Assembly: GCA_018435125.1 (NCBI GenBank)
Contig: JAHDNZ010000053.1
Coordinates: 1-43,097, forward strand
DNA from: Bacillota bacterium
GTDB taxonomy: Bacteria; Bacillota; DTU065
Direction: 5' to 3'
DNA: 43,097 bases
The stretch's first letter is position 1. Every line of letters begins with the position of its first letter. The notes under the pieces are model-generated. The model had not been told where the DNA came from, did no database searches, and saw only the letters and a program-made list of their open reading frames with translations. Made by a program: the position numbers and the translations under genes. This document shows, piece by piece, positions 15,340 through 23,756 of this stretch.

Positions 15340-16284
15340 CTAAACCACCTTTATGGCAAACTCGGGGCAAACAGACGCACAATAGCCACAACGAACACAT
15401 TTTTCATGATCAACTACCGCTTTATTAGCAATTATTTCAATAGCTCCCTGTTTGCAACGCTTTTTACAAGCACCACAGCCAATACACCAATAATCAATAT
15501 GAAGCTTTCTTGGCTCTTTGGCAACTTTTTGCCATTCTTCTTCCTCAGGTATCTTACTGGAAAAGAGCTTTAAGTTCAAGTCCACTTCGCTAAATCTTCT
15601 CATCCCCACAGCAATAGCTGCCAACTCAGGTTTTTTGAGCAGATAATCAAAAGCCTCTTTAGCCCTGGGAATTAATGACCCTCCGCCTAAGGCCTTCATA
15701 GCGTAAAGACCTTTGCCGAGACTTTGGGCAAAAGCAATAGCCTCTTCCATCTCTTCTTTGGAACCATCTAAAATACCGATCCCAGTTAAATTTAGCAGCG
15801 GATGAATCACATCTATCTCAGGTATTAAAGCTGCGGCATGCACCGCTTTTACCGCATGTGTTGATATGCCAATCGCCTTAATATGTCCCCTTGATTTGGC
15901 CCAAACTAAATAATCGAGTGCTCTGCGATGACCTTTTAAGGTTAGAGCAGACTCTTGTTCATGCAACATAAAAATACTGATTGTGTCGCGGTCAAGTTTT
16001 ATTCTAGCTTCTTCTACAGCTTTTCTCATCTGGTCGTAGTCGTAGGCATAAGATTTTGAGACAATAATAGTATCAGGGTATAATCTAGTACCTTCTTTTA
16101 TATGTTCGTAGGTGCCATAGAGTTCTGCCGTATCAATAAAATTGACCCCTTGCTCCAAAGCATAACTAATAACTCTTCCCCCTTCCAAAGGCGAAAGATT
16201 TGCTTGCAAAGGGCCAATTGTTAATGCTCCAAAACAAAGACGCGATACCTTAAAACCTGTTTGACCTAACATGCGATATTCCAA
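15340..16284 (-). CDS. Aldo/keto reductase with C-terminal 2x[4Fe-4S] ferredoxin domain
   Basis: Oxidoreductase of 314 residues. The barrel starts MEYRMLGQTGFKVSRL and has the tetrad elements FIDTAELYG (Asp, Tyr), VSKS (Lys) and MLHEQ (His). The last 50 residues hold two clusters, CIGCGACKKRC and CVRCGYCASVCP. This AKR-ferredoxin fusion is common in strict anaerobes; substrates are unknown. TTG start at 16284 with GGGG 7 nt upstream. It lies inside the ireB-ruvX cluster, 3 nt before the ruvX start, which is an uncommon insertion. Confidence 0.9.
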   Translation of the reverse strand: MEYRMLGQTGFKVSRLCFGALTIGPLQANLSPLEGGRVISYALEQGVNFIDTAELYGTYEHIKEGTRLYPDTIIVSKSYAYDYDQMRKAVEEARIKLDRDTISIFMLHEQESALTLKGHRRALDYLVWAKSRGHIKAIGISTHAVKAVHAAALIPEIDVIHPLLNLTGIGILDGSKEEMEEAIAFAQSLGKGLYAMKALGGGSLIPRAKEAFDYLLKKPELAAIAVGMRRFSEVDLNLKLFSSKIPEEEEWQKVAKEPRKLHIDYWCIGCGACKKRCKQGAIEIIANKAVVDHEKCVRCGYCASVCPEFAIKVV

Positions 16285-16375
16285 ATCAATGCCCCAAAGA
16301 TTTCACCAGTTTTTTGCCCCTAAAACCCTTGGCAAATTTTGATGATTCCTACAGGGTAAGCCACCACCTTTCATT

Positions 16376-17836
16376 TTACATCTTCGTTTGACCTAAGGTC
16401 AGTGTGGTTTTCAGTTTATCAGTTTGATACTGATCACTGATAACAACTTTAATCCATTCTTTGCGCTTGGGCAAGTTTTCTTCTTTTAAACCTTCAAAAG
16501 TGATTTTACCTTTTCTTTCCAAAACCTCAACGGCTTCCTCTTTACTTAATCCGACAATAGTCTTTACTATCTCTTCCGGACTAATAACCGGATAAAGATC
16601 CATATTCAATCTGACTTTAGCCTCTTTCTCATCTAGGATTGTCTCTGTAATTGTTACCGTCTGAGGCACCAAACTATAGAAGCTTGGTAAAAGATCAGGC
16701 AAGAGCTTTTCAGCTTCTTTTTCTATATCTTCAGTCAGTAGCTTTTTTACCGTAATATTCTGAGTGGCAATAGCTGTAACCGTGCTGGAAAAGTCGCCGG
16801 CCTGCCTATCGAACTCGATTATTGGTTCCTCTTTGGTGATACTGTTTTCCAGGAGGTATTCTCCCGGTCTTAAGGTAATTTTTTCGTCAGAAAGGAGTTT
16901 GATTGCTTCCTTAGAAGCTAAATCGAGATCAGCCTGGGTTACAACCGGCCTTTTTTCACTTTTACCACCGGTTAAAGCTTTAAGGTTGCGGACAGTGATA
17001 TCTTTATAGTCACCGGTTAAAAAGTTAATTTCTCCCGCTTTAATATTATACTCCGCCCCAAGTTCAGAGGCTTCGATAAACCCTAGTGCTTGTCCGGCTG
17101 TCTGGCTAGAACGTACATCGAGGACATAAACTACTTCAGCACCCGGTATAAGTACATCCTCTTTAAGCAGATATTTTTTCCCGTCTTTACTCCTTAGTTG
17201 GGTGCCTTTATAAAGTTTAAGCTGTTTTGTACCTTGGTTTATAAAGACTACCTCACCTTGAGCACGCTCAAGACCCACAACTTTGCTGCCGGTTGCAGCT
17301 TGAAGGGCAACCTTTTTTAAGGTGATGAGCTCATTTTGCTTCTCCAAAGCCTCCAGATTCAAACTAATTTCGGTGTCGGTATTAATTATCTGGGGATACA
17401 AAGTAACGATAACCTTTGGTAAAAACCAATACCTAAGGCCCCACTGCAACAGGAAAAGCACCACAAAAACCACACCGGCTGCTACCAAGGTATTTTTCGT
17501 CCAGCTAGATAAGGGAGCTTCTTTAGTAGTCTTTTCCAGTTCTTCGCTACCTTGAGGCTGGGTAGTACTAAAAAAGGTTTCGATAGAATCAGCTACCGGA
17601 AGCCTAAGTTTGGTTAATCGTGCTTTGAGTTCTTTATTGGGAGTCAAAAAGACAAGATTCTTGTTTTCTTCGTGAGCATAGTAAGCCAATAATTTTAGAT
17701 TGGCTTCGCTAAAGAGAAATAAACCCTCTTCGGATATCCTAAGAAAAACCAGGTTTTCGATAGTATTTTGCAGCTTTTGAACTAAGGATGAGATACTGTC
17801 TCCTGCTTTGACCTCGTAAATATGATACCCCTGCAC
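16376..17836 (-). CDS. Membrane-anchored protein with baseplate J-like beta domain
   Basis: 486 residues, function unknown. The cytoplasmic part (1-110) starts GYHIYEVKAGDSISSL and looks like a small regulatory fold. One membrane segment follows (about 114-134). The large outer part contains VVFINQGTKQLKLYKGTQL, a LIPGAEVVYVLDVRS strand, then AGQALGFIEASELGAEYNIKAG, which resembles baseplate J/gp47-like domains often annotated in Clostridia. The C-terminal 100 residues include LSKEEAVEVLERKGKI. GTG start at 17836 with GGGGG 8 nt upstream. It follows ireB by 17 bp and precedes the ruvX group, suggesting an envelope role in the same operon. Confidence 0.7.
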   Translation of the reverse strand: MQGYHIYEVKAGDSISSLVQKLQNTIENLVFLRISEEGLFLFSEANLKLLAYYAHEENKNLVFLTPNKELKARLTKLRLPVADSIETFFSTTQPQGSEELEKTTKEAPLSSWTKNTLVAAGVVFVVLFLLQWGLRYWFLPKVIVTLYPQIINTDTEISLNLEALEKQNELITLKKVALQAATGSKVVGLERAQGEVVFINQGTKQLKLYKGTQLRSKDGKKYLLKEDVLIPGAEVVYVLDVRSSQTAGQALGFIEASELGAEYNIKAGEINFLTGDYKDITVRNLKALTGGKSEKRPVVTQADLDLASKEAIKLLSDEKITLRPGEYLLENSITKEEPIIEFDRQAGDFSSTVTAIATQNITVKKLLTEDIEKEAEKLLPDLLPSFYSLVPQTVTITETILDEKEAKVRLNMDLYPVISPEEIVKTIVGLSKEEAVEVLERKGKITFEGLKEENLPKRKEWIKVVISDQYQTDKLKTTLTLGQTKM

Positions 17837-17853
17837 TGCTTTTGCCCCCTTAG

Positions 17854-18105
17854 CTATTTTTTCATATAGCCACGTACAAGCTCTTCTACTAGAGCGTCTC
17901 TGCTAACACTTCTTATCAATGTACGAGCATTGTTGTGACTGGTAATATACGTGGGATCTCCACTCATCAAATAGCCGACTATCTGACCTACAGGATCATA
18001 TCCTTTTTCTTCTAAAGCTTTATAGACTTCGCGAATAATGCTACTGGTGCCGTTTTTCAACTCTTCAGCCGAAAAGCGCATAGTACGATCTGTTACATCA
18101 GGCAT
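17854..18105 (-). CDS. ireB: IreB family regulatory phosphoprotein
   Basis: Small cytoplasmic protein (83 residues) of the IreB/YrzL family (DUF965); in Enterococcus it is phosphorylated by the kinase IreK and affects cephalosporin resistance. It shows DRTMRFS with phosphorylatable Thr near the start, EVYKALEEKGYDPVGQIVGYLMSGDPTYITSHNNAR and the RDALVEELVRGYMKK end. A longer frame to 18165 lacks a usable Shine-Dalgarno; the ATG at 18105 has AAGGTGAG upstream and matches family length. Normally found between alaS and ruvX, as here. Confidence 0.94.
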   Translation of the reverse strand: MPDVTDRTMRFSAEELKNGTSSIIREVYKALEEKGYDPVGQIVGYLMSGDPTYITSHNNARTLIRSVSRDALVEELVRGYMKK

Positions 18106-18165
18106 GGTTCTCACCTTCCTCGGTAAAAATACACTTGCATGAAAATTTCGCGTTTCCTCAAACAA

Positions 18166-18446
18166 CTCCTTTTTAGGGCAAAAGCATTTCCTTTACCTAC
18201 ATAATACCCTAAAGAAGACTAAGCAAACCAGTACCGGATTTGGTTAAAATAGCAAAGTAATCTGATTTAAGAAAGACAACTAGCAAATTAGCTCTTTAAC
18301 CATCAGCTGCTCTTTCTTGTTAAGAGGCTCTTAATACCTAGGATACTATCTATAGTATATCAAATATTTGTGACAGACTAAATCTAACCCTTTCTAACCT
18401 CTAAAGACTTTTCTTAACAAAATTATTTTAGTAGTTTGCTTATCAA
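18166..18446. other. Intergenic region between DUF2905 gene and ireB with two palindromes
   Basis: No credible ORF. Two perfect inverted repeats sit 8 bp apart: TTAAGAG-g-CTCTTAA (18320-18334) and ATACTAT-ct-ATAGTAT (18343-18358). The second overlaps a TATACT hexamer on the minus strand. The ireB operon promoter is likely here, though I could not find a full -35/-10 pair. Confidence 0.4.
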
Positions 18447-18644
18447 CTAATAAATAAGACTAACCAGCCCACTTAAAAGCAACATGCTTGTTAGCGGTAT
18501 GAAAATAAATAGATTTTCTTTGCTAATCTTAATATCCCCCGGCAAATTAAAAAACCAGGTAAAAGAATTAGCTCTACCCACCAATAAGCCAACGATTATC
18601 AAAACAAAACCACAAGTTATTAATAAGTGAGATATATTGCTAAT
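18447..18644 (-). CDS. DUF2905 family small membrane protein, apparent ATT start
   Basis: 65 residues: SNISHLLITCGFVLIIVGLL forms one membrane segment. The family-typical loop FNLPGDIKISKENLFIFIP follows, then a second membrane segment and the TAG at 18449-18447. The motif LPGDI.I...N..F.IPLTTS is diagnostic of DUF2905, function unknown. No ATG, GTG or TTG is available at the right place: an in-frame TAA lies 1 bp above the ATT at 18644-18642. GAGGTG precedes that ATT by 8 nt, and the resulting MSNISHLL matches family N-termini, so I infer an AUU start. A terminator after alaS separates it from alaS. Confidence 0.7.
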   Translation of the reverse strand: MSNISHLLITCGFVLIIVGLLVGRANSFTWFFNLPGDIKISKENLFIFIPLTSMLLLSGLVSLIY

Positions 18645-18696
18645 TTAATATTCACCTCGAGACACTTGTCAATCCGAGTTTGAGTTTTTTAGTTTT

Positions 18697-18727
18697 AAAA
18701 AAAGAGACGGTTAACCGCCTCTTTTTT
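18697..18727 (-). terminator. Intrinsic terminator after alaS
   Basis: Stem GAGACGG-TTAA-CCGCCTC (one G-U pair in RNA) flanked by A and T runs. On the minus strand it ends in seven T. It overlaps the alaS stop codon. Confidence 0.85.
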
Positions 18728-21347
18728 AACTTTGCAATTTCTGGATTATTTCAGGAAGTTTAGCTAACATAGCGGTAATATTTTCAGGATTACTGCCACC
18801 TGCTTGAGCACAATCCGCTCTTCCTCCACCGGAGCCTCCTACTATATGGGCTAGTTCTTTGACTATATTACCAGCCTGCAGGCCTTTTTTTACCAAGTTA
18901 GTTGAAACAAGGCATAACAAAATAGCCTTGCCTTCTTTGGAACCTGAAAGCAATAGGACACCATCTAGGTCTTTTTTAACTGAATCACCCATAGCCCTTA
19001 AGGTATTAATATCGGTCTGGCCAAGATTAACGGCTTTGTAAGGTATCTCACCTACTAAATTAAAATCTGCCAATAGATCTTTGCCTTTTTGAGCTGCAAC
19101 TTTAGCTTCTAGAGCCATAAAAGTCTTCTTCAACTCGTTATGCTCTTCTTCTAATTTTTCTATCCTTTGAGGCAGATCCCAAGGACTGGTTTTTAAGGAG
19201 GTGGCCAGATTTGAGACCAGATCTTCGATTTTTACAAATTCTTCATAGGCAGCCTCGCCGGTAACTGCTTCGATACGTCTTATCCCTGAAGCTATACTAC
19301 CCTCAGTTAGAATCTTAATTAAACCTATTTCACCAGTAGCTTTGATGTGAGTACCTCCACAAAGCTCCTTAGAATAATCATCTATGGTAACCAGTCTTAC
19401 CTTATCACCATATTTTTCTTCAAATAAAGCCGTCGCACCTAGTTCTTTGGCTGCATCGAGCTCCATAATTTCTACCTTTACAGGTAGATTAGTTCTCACC
19501 TTTTCATTGGCAAGAGCTTCAATTAAGCGCAGCTCTTCTTTGGTAGGAGCCTGATAATGCGTAAAGTCAAATCTTAGTCTTTCAGCTTCAACTAAAGAGC
19601 CGGCCTGGTTAACATGTTCTCCTAAAACCTGTTTTAGGGCTTTATGAAGAAGATGGGTTGCGGTGTGATTCCTGGCAATTTTCTGCCTCCTATTTTGATC
19701 AACAACCGCTTCTACTTCAGTATTAAGCTTTAGCGAGCCCTCTAAGACTTCTACCAAGTGAAGGATGAGGTTCTCAGAAGGAGTCTTAACATCCAAAACC
19801 TTGGCTTTGCCACCTGGAAAAGTTAGATAACCTGTATCGCCAATTTGACCACCTTTTTCGGCATAAAAAGGCGTCTTTTCTAAAATTACCATTCCTATGC
19901 CTTTTAACTCGTCAACTAGATCATTATCCTGGATAAGCCCTTTAACCTGAGTTTTAGCTAAAAGACAATCATAGCCAATAAAAGTTGTGGAGAAATTAGG
20001 AGCAATACTATTATAAAAAGCCTGATCGGCACGGACATAATCATTATCACCATGAGCTTTGCGAGCCATTTCCCGTTGACTTGCCAAAGCTTTTTCAAAG
20101 CCTGTTTGATCTATGGTAAAATGCTTTTCCTTAGCGATCTCTTCTGTAAGTTCGCGGGGGAAACCATAAGTATCATATAGCTTAAAGACCTCTTCTCCCG
20201 GAAGTGTTTTGACGCCTTCTTTTGTAAGCTCTTCTAAAAGATCGCCTAAAATTGTTAAACCTTGATCTAAAGTGGCTTGGAAACGTTTTTCTTCCATAGC
20301 AATAATTTTAAGAATATAGGCTTTCTTTTCTAAAAGCTCAGGATAACCACCCTGCATCTGTCTAATAACTACCTCTACGACCTCGGAAAGGAAAGAGCCT
20401 TTAATACCGATTAGTTTGGCAAAACGAACTGCCCGCCTGATAATTCTTCTAAGAACATAACCACGACCTTCATTGGAAGGCATAATCCCATCAGCTACCA
20501 TAAAGGTCATGGCACGTGAGTGATCGGTAATCACTCTTAAAGCCGTATCATCTTTATTATTATCTCCATAGTTTATGCCAGCCAAAGAGGCAATCTTATC
20601 TATAAGCGGTCGATTGGTATCTATCTCAAAAACATTGTTTACCCCTTGCAAAATGACACACATTCTCTCCAGTCCCATACCGGTATCGATACCTTTTTGC
20701 TTAAGAGGTGTATAGTTGCCTATTTCATCTTTATGAAACTGGATAAAAACCAGGTTCCAAAACTCTAAAAAACGTCCGCAGTCACAATCCGGTCCACAGT
20801 TTTTATCATGACAACCGACTTGTTCACCTAAGTCGATAAAGATTTCCGAGTTCGGTCCGCAAGGGCCGATACCCAACTCCCAAAAGTTAGTTTCTTTACC
20901 GAGTCTAACAATTCTTTCCTTAGGTTGACCTTGTTTTACCCAAAGATCAAACGCTTCATCATCATCTAGGTAGACCGTAACCCAGATCTTTTCTTTAGGT
21001 AGCTTTAGTCTTTCGGTGACAAACTCCCAAGCCCAGGGAATTACCTCAGCCTTAAAATAATCCCCAAAAGAGAAGTTACCTAACATTTCAAAAAATGTCA
21101 GATGTCTTGATGTACGACCCACATTATCTAAATCACCTGTACGCATACACTTTTGACAGGTGGTAAGTCTAGATGCTTCTGGTTTAGCTTCCCCGAGAAA
21201 GTAGGGTTTTAGAGGAACCATACCAGCACCTGTAAGAAGCAAGGTGGGATCAGATTTGGGTATCAAAGAAAAACTAGGCAGTGCCTTATGAGCTTTTTGT
21301 TGAAAAAATTCCAAATACATCTTTCGTAATTGATCAGCAGTTATCAT
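18726..21347 (-). CDS. alaS: Alanine--tRNA ligase
   Basis: Charges tRNA-Ala. 873 residues: class II catalytic core at the N-terminus (MVPLKPYFLGEA, FFEMLGNFSFGDYF, ...GMGLERM, NEGRGYVLRR), then the editing domain with HTATHLLHKAL and CGGTHIKATGEIG, and the C-Ala domain with GSGGGRADCAQAGG. All landmarks are present. ATG at 21347 with GAGGG 7 nt upstream; that Shine-Dalgarno is one arm of a small palindrome (GACCCTCGGGTC, 21353-21364), and a second GGAGGTGA lies just above it. No room for a T-box leader in the 63-bp gap. Order AI-2E permease-alaS-ireB-ruvX is conserved in Firmicutes. Confidence 0.98.
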   Translation of the reverse strand: MITADQLRKMYLEFFQQKAHKALPSFSLIPKSDPTLLLTGAGMVPLKPYFLGEAKPEASRLTTCQKCMRTGDLDNVGRTSRHLTFFEMLGNFSFGDYFKAEVIPWAWEFVTERLKLPKEKIWVTVYLDDDEAFDLWVKQGQPKERIVRLGKETNFWELGIGPCGPNSEIFIDLGEQVGCHDKNCGPDCDCGRFLEFWNLVFIQFHKDEIGNYTPLKQKGIDTGMGLERMCVILQGVNNVFEIDTNRPLIDKIASLAGINYGDNNKDDTALRVITDHSRAMTFMVADGIMPSNEGRGYVLRRIIRRAVRFAKLIGIKGSFLSEVVEVVIRQMQGGYPELLEKKAYILKIIAMEEKRFQATLDQGLTILGDLLEELTKEGVKTLPGEEVFKLYDTYGFPRELTEEIAKEKHFTIDQTGFEKALASQREMARKAHGDNDYVRADQAFYNSIAPNFSTTFIGYDCLLAKTQVKGLIQDNDLVDELKGIGMVILEKTPFYAEKGGQIGDTGYLTFPGGKAKVLDVKTPSENLILHLVEVLEGSLKLNTEVEAVVDQNRRQKIARNHTATHLLHKALKQVLGEHVNQAGSLVEAERLRFDFTHYQAPTKEELRLIEALANEKVRTNLPVKVEIMELDAAKELGATALFEEKYGDKVRLVTIDDYSKELCGGTHIKATGEIGLIKILTEGSIASGIRRIEAVTGEAAYEEFVKIEDLVSNLATSLKTSPWDLPQRIEKLEEEHNELKKTFMALEAKVAAQKGKDLLADFNLVGEIPYKAVNLGQTDINTLRAMGDSVKKDLDGVLLLSGSKEGKAILLCLVSTNLVKKGLQAGNIVKELAHIVGGSGGGRADCAQAGGSNPENITAMLAKLPEIIQKLQS

Positions 21348-21410
21348 AGTGTGACCCTCGGGTCCTTCACCTCCGTTACATCTTTTCTAATCATACTAAC
21401 AAGTACACAA

Positions 21411-22442
21411 TTAGTCAATTAGACTGGCTCTAACTAAGCGAATATAAATGGCTTGCAAAGTACTTTTAATTATAGCCACAAGAGGTACAGCCACTAGCAT
21501 ACCACCAAAACCCCAAAGTCTTTCACCGGCTAAGACAGCCATAATTACGGTAATAGGATGCAAACCGGTATGATCGCCCACAATTTTAGGTGTTAAGATC
21601 ACATTATCGATCTGTTGGACAATGGTAAAAGCTAAAATGGCCCACAGCCCCTTAGATGGTGAAGATAAAAAAGCTAAAATCACCCCGGGGATGGCACCTA
21701 TTACCGGACCGAAGTAGGGGATTAAATTGGTAAAGCCAACAATAATACCGATTAATAGAGCATATCTCACCCCTAATATTATCATCGCTAAAAAGCCTAA
21801 CAGGCCTACCAAAAAACCTACTATCAAAAGACCTCTAAGATAACCCCCCAAAGAGGCATTGATCTCTTTTAAAATCCCTTTAACCTGTCGCCTTAAAGGC
21901 AGGGGAAAAACTCGGTATAAAGACTCTAAAATTTTTTTGCGATCACTTAAAAAATAATAGGTTAGTACCAAGGAAACAAAAAAAATGAATAGGCTCTGCA
22001 ATACTTTTGGCACCGAAGCCACTACATAAGCACCTACTGAGATAGCAAATTCCTCTGCTCTTAGAGAAATTTCCTGTAAAAAAGCCTCACTGAGTTTTTT
22101 TCCCTTACCGCCGCTTAGCTTAACAGATAAACTTAAAAGTCTTTCTTTTAACTCTAAAAATCTAAGGGGTAAGACTTGCGATAATTCTAGTATCTGTTCA
22201 GAGAGGGCCGGGATAAGATATAAGCCTGCTAGTATTATGATCACAGCTATAAAAGCAAATACTACAATTATTCCAATCCTTCTGGGTACTGCTCTTTGTT
22301 CTAACGAGTCAATTACCGGTTCTAAAAGATAAGCTAAAATCAGCCCCAGTAATAAAGGCAAAAAAAGCGGCAGCAGATAAAAAGCTAAGATGATCCCCGT
22401 TAAACCAAGAAAAAGAAGAGACCAAACAACTTTTTTTTGCAT
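21411..22442 (-). CDS. AI-2E family transporter (YrrI-like permease)
   Basis: Inner-membrane protein of 343 residues with about eight hydrophobic segments and the AI-2E pattern: PLFLPLLLGLILAYLLEP early, FTNLIPYFGPVIGAIPGV and LQ...IQQIDNVILTPKIVGDHTGLHP late. Family members export small molecules or act as Na+(Li+)/H+ antiporters; the substrate here is unknown. ATG with GGAGG 6 nt upstream. It precedes alaS, as yrrI does in B. subtilis. Confidence 0.92.
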   Translation of the reverse strand: MQKKVVWSLLFLGLTGIILAFYLLPLFLPLLLGLILAYLLEPVIDSLEQRAVPRRIGIIVVFAFIAVIIILAGLYLIPALSEQILELSQVLPLRFLELKERLLSLSVKLSGGKGKKLSEAFLQEISLRAEEFAISVGAYVVASVPKVLQSLFIFFVSLVLTYYFLSDRKKILESLYRVFPLPLRRQVKGILKEINASLGGYLRGLLIVGFLVGLLGFLAMIILGVRYALLIGIIVGFTNLIPYFGPVIGAIPGVILAFLSSPSKGLWAILAFTIVQQIDNVILTPKIVGDHTGLHPITVIMAVLAGERLWGFGGMLVAVPLVAIIKSTLQAIYIRLVRASLID

Positions 22443-22465
22443 AAGCTGCCTCCTTGATAAATTGA

Positions 22466-22491
22466 GTAAGAGGGGGCTTTACCCCTCTTAC
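22466..22491. repeat. Hairpin between YtxH-like gene and AI-2E permease gene
   Basis: GTAAGAGGGG / CCCCTCTTAC stem of 10 bp with a 6-base loop. Only a short TTTT follows on the plus side and TCAATTT on the minus side, so at most a weak terminator or attenuating hairpin. Confidence 0.5.
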
Positions 22492-22670
22492 TTTTCGTCG
22501 AAAACTGGGCTTATTTTAATAGCTTTGGCTGCTGTACCGATGATATCCGAGGCCTGTCTAGCTTTTTTAACCATCATGGCTTTAGTTCTACCGTTAGAGC
22601 GATTATAGACCAATACTCCTGTAATACCACCTACTAAAACGCCAAGTAGCATACCTTGCCAAAAACGCAT
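22488..22670 (-). CDS. Small YtxH-like membrane protein
   Basis: 60 residues. One glycine-rich membrane helix (about 4-24, GMLLGVLVGGITGVLVY) followed by a basic amphipathic stretch, as in YtxH/YtxG-type small proteins of Firmicutes whose role is unclear. AGGAGG lies 7 nt before the ATG and is formed by the last codons of the PRC-barrel gene, which ends 2 nt away, so the two are coupled. Confidence 0.75.
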   Translation of the reverse strand: MRFWQGMLLGVLVGGITGVLVYNRSNGRTKAMMVKKARQASDIIGTAAKAIKISPVFDEK

Positions 22671-22671
22671 T

Positions 22672-23229
22672 CTAATCCCTCCTGTTTAAAAAACAAACTG
22701 CTTCGGTTTTAGTATTATTGGCCAAAGACAAAAGCCTGCGTGAGTGTTCACGTAATCTATCTGCTCCCACACTCTGACAATTTTCCGGTACCAAGACCAC
22801 ATCACCTTGGGTCATTTCAGGTGAAATTAACCACAGTTGTCTGCCTCTTTTTAGATCTTCGAATAAACTTTTCGAAACCTCCAGCCCCAAAACGCAGTAG
22901 TTATTCTCATCGATAATCACATCTGTGATGTGGCCAATCAAATTGCCGGTTTGGGTCATAAGAGGTTTAAACCTGATTCCGTCAGGCTTTTTTTGTTGCC
23001 ACTTTTTTATACCCTCAGCCTTAAAAACAGTTACCCCATCCTTGCCTAGGCTTTTTACCCCCTTAATCTCAACAAAGCCCAAAGCATACCTTTTGAGGGG
23101 AAGTTTAAGTAAGAGTCCCTCTATAGCTCCGTTTTGCAGCGAAAAAAGCAGATCTATTACTCTACCTTTTATCTTGCCGGTATCTAAATCCACGACTTGG
23201 CTGTTCATTAATTCACTGGCTCTTTGCAT
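22672..23229 (-). CDS. PRC-barrel domain protein (YrrD-like)
   Basis: 185 residues with two PRC-barrel repeats: residues about 5-75 (SELMNSQVVDLDTGKIKGRV) and about 85-155 (RFKPLMTQTGNLIGHITDVI...). PRC barrels bind RNA or protein partners; in B. subtilis the related yrrD lies in the same alaS neighbourhood. No membrane segment. ATG with GGGGAG closely upstream. Exact function unknown. Confidence 0.85.
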   Translation of the reverse strand: MQRASELMNSQVVDLDTGKIKGRVIDLLFSLQNGAIEGLLLKLPLKRYALGFVEIKGVKSLGKDGVTVFKAEGIKKWQQKKPDGIRFKPLMTQTGNLIGHITDVIIDENNYCVLGLEVSKSLFEDLKRGRQLWLISPEMTQGDVVLVPENCQSVGADRLREHSRRLLSLANNTKTEAVCFLNRRD

Positions 23230-23261
23230 AAATCTCCCCGTATTTAGGATGTACTTGTAAA

Positions 23262-23294
23262 CAAAAGAATAACCCGCAAGAATCTTCTTGCGGG
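23262..23294 (-). terminator. Intrinsic terminator after iscU
   Basis: Perfect stem CCCGCAAGAA / TTCTTGCGGG with 2-base loop. On the minus strand it is followed by TTATTCTTTTG. It ends the isc operon. Confidence 0.85.
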
Positions 23295-23313
23295 CTGAAA
23301 CCTTTTACCAGTA

Positions 23314-23745
23314 TTAGCTTTCTTCTTCAAGTTCGTGGCAACAAGTATGACAATCCTCACATTTATCAACAGGTAAGCCCTGTTTTTTCTTATAATCTAC
23401 AATGGCCTTATGCAGTGCATCCGCAGCTAAAAGTGAGCAGTGCATCTTCACCGGAGGCAGCCCTCCTAAAGCTTCGGCAACGGCTTGGTTGGAAATTTGC
23501 ATAGCTTCGTCAAGATTCTTGCCGATCACTATTTCCGTAACCATAGAAGAGGTAGCAATGGCAGCTCCGCAACCGAAGGTTTTGAATTTAGCATCGACTA
23601 TTTTGCCATCTGAAACTTTAATGTAAAGCTTCATAATATCGCCGCATTTGGCATTACCTTGCTCACCGACTCCATCGGCATCATTTATTTCGCCTACATT
23701 TCTTGGGTTCATAAAATGATCCATAACTTTATCCGTATAATCCAT
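23314..23745 (-). CDS. iscU: Iron-sulfur cluster scaffold protein IscU/NifU
   Basis: Assembles Fe-S clusters from sulfur supplied by IscS. 143 residues with the three cluster ligands Cys34 (NAKCGD, with Asp36), Cys59 (FGCG) and Cys103 (MHCSLLAADAL). It has an extra C-terminal tail CEDCHTCCHELEEES with four further cysteines and two His, not part of the classic scaffold. ATG with GGAGG 7 nt upstream, 11 bp after iscS. Last gene of iscR-iscS-iscU. Confidence 0.95.
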   Translation of the reverse strand: MDYTDKVMDHFMNPRNVGEINDADGVGEQGNAKCGDIMKLYIKVSDGKIVDAKFKTFGCGAAIATSSMVTEIVIGKNLDEAMQISNQAVAEALGGLPPVKMHCSLLAADALHKAIVDYKKKQGLPVDKCEDCHTCCHELEEES

Positions 23746-23756
23746 CTTATTGCCTC

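Noticed and set aside
21348-21410. Possible T-box leader before alaS
   Set aside because: Only 63 bp separate the genes and no specifier stem or antiterminator is visible.
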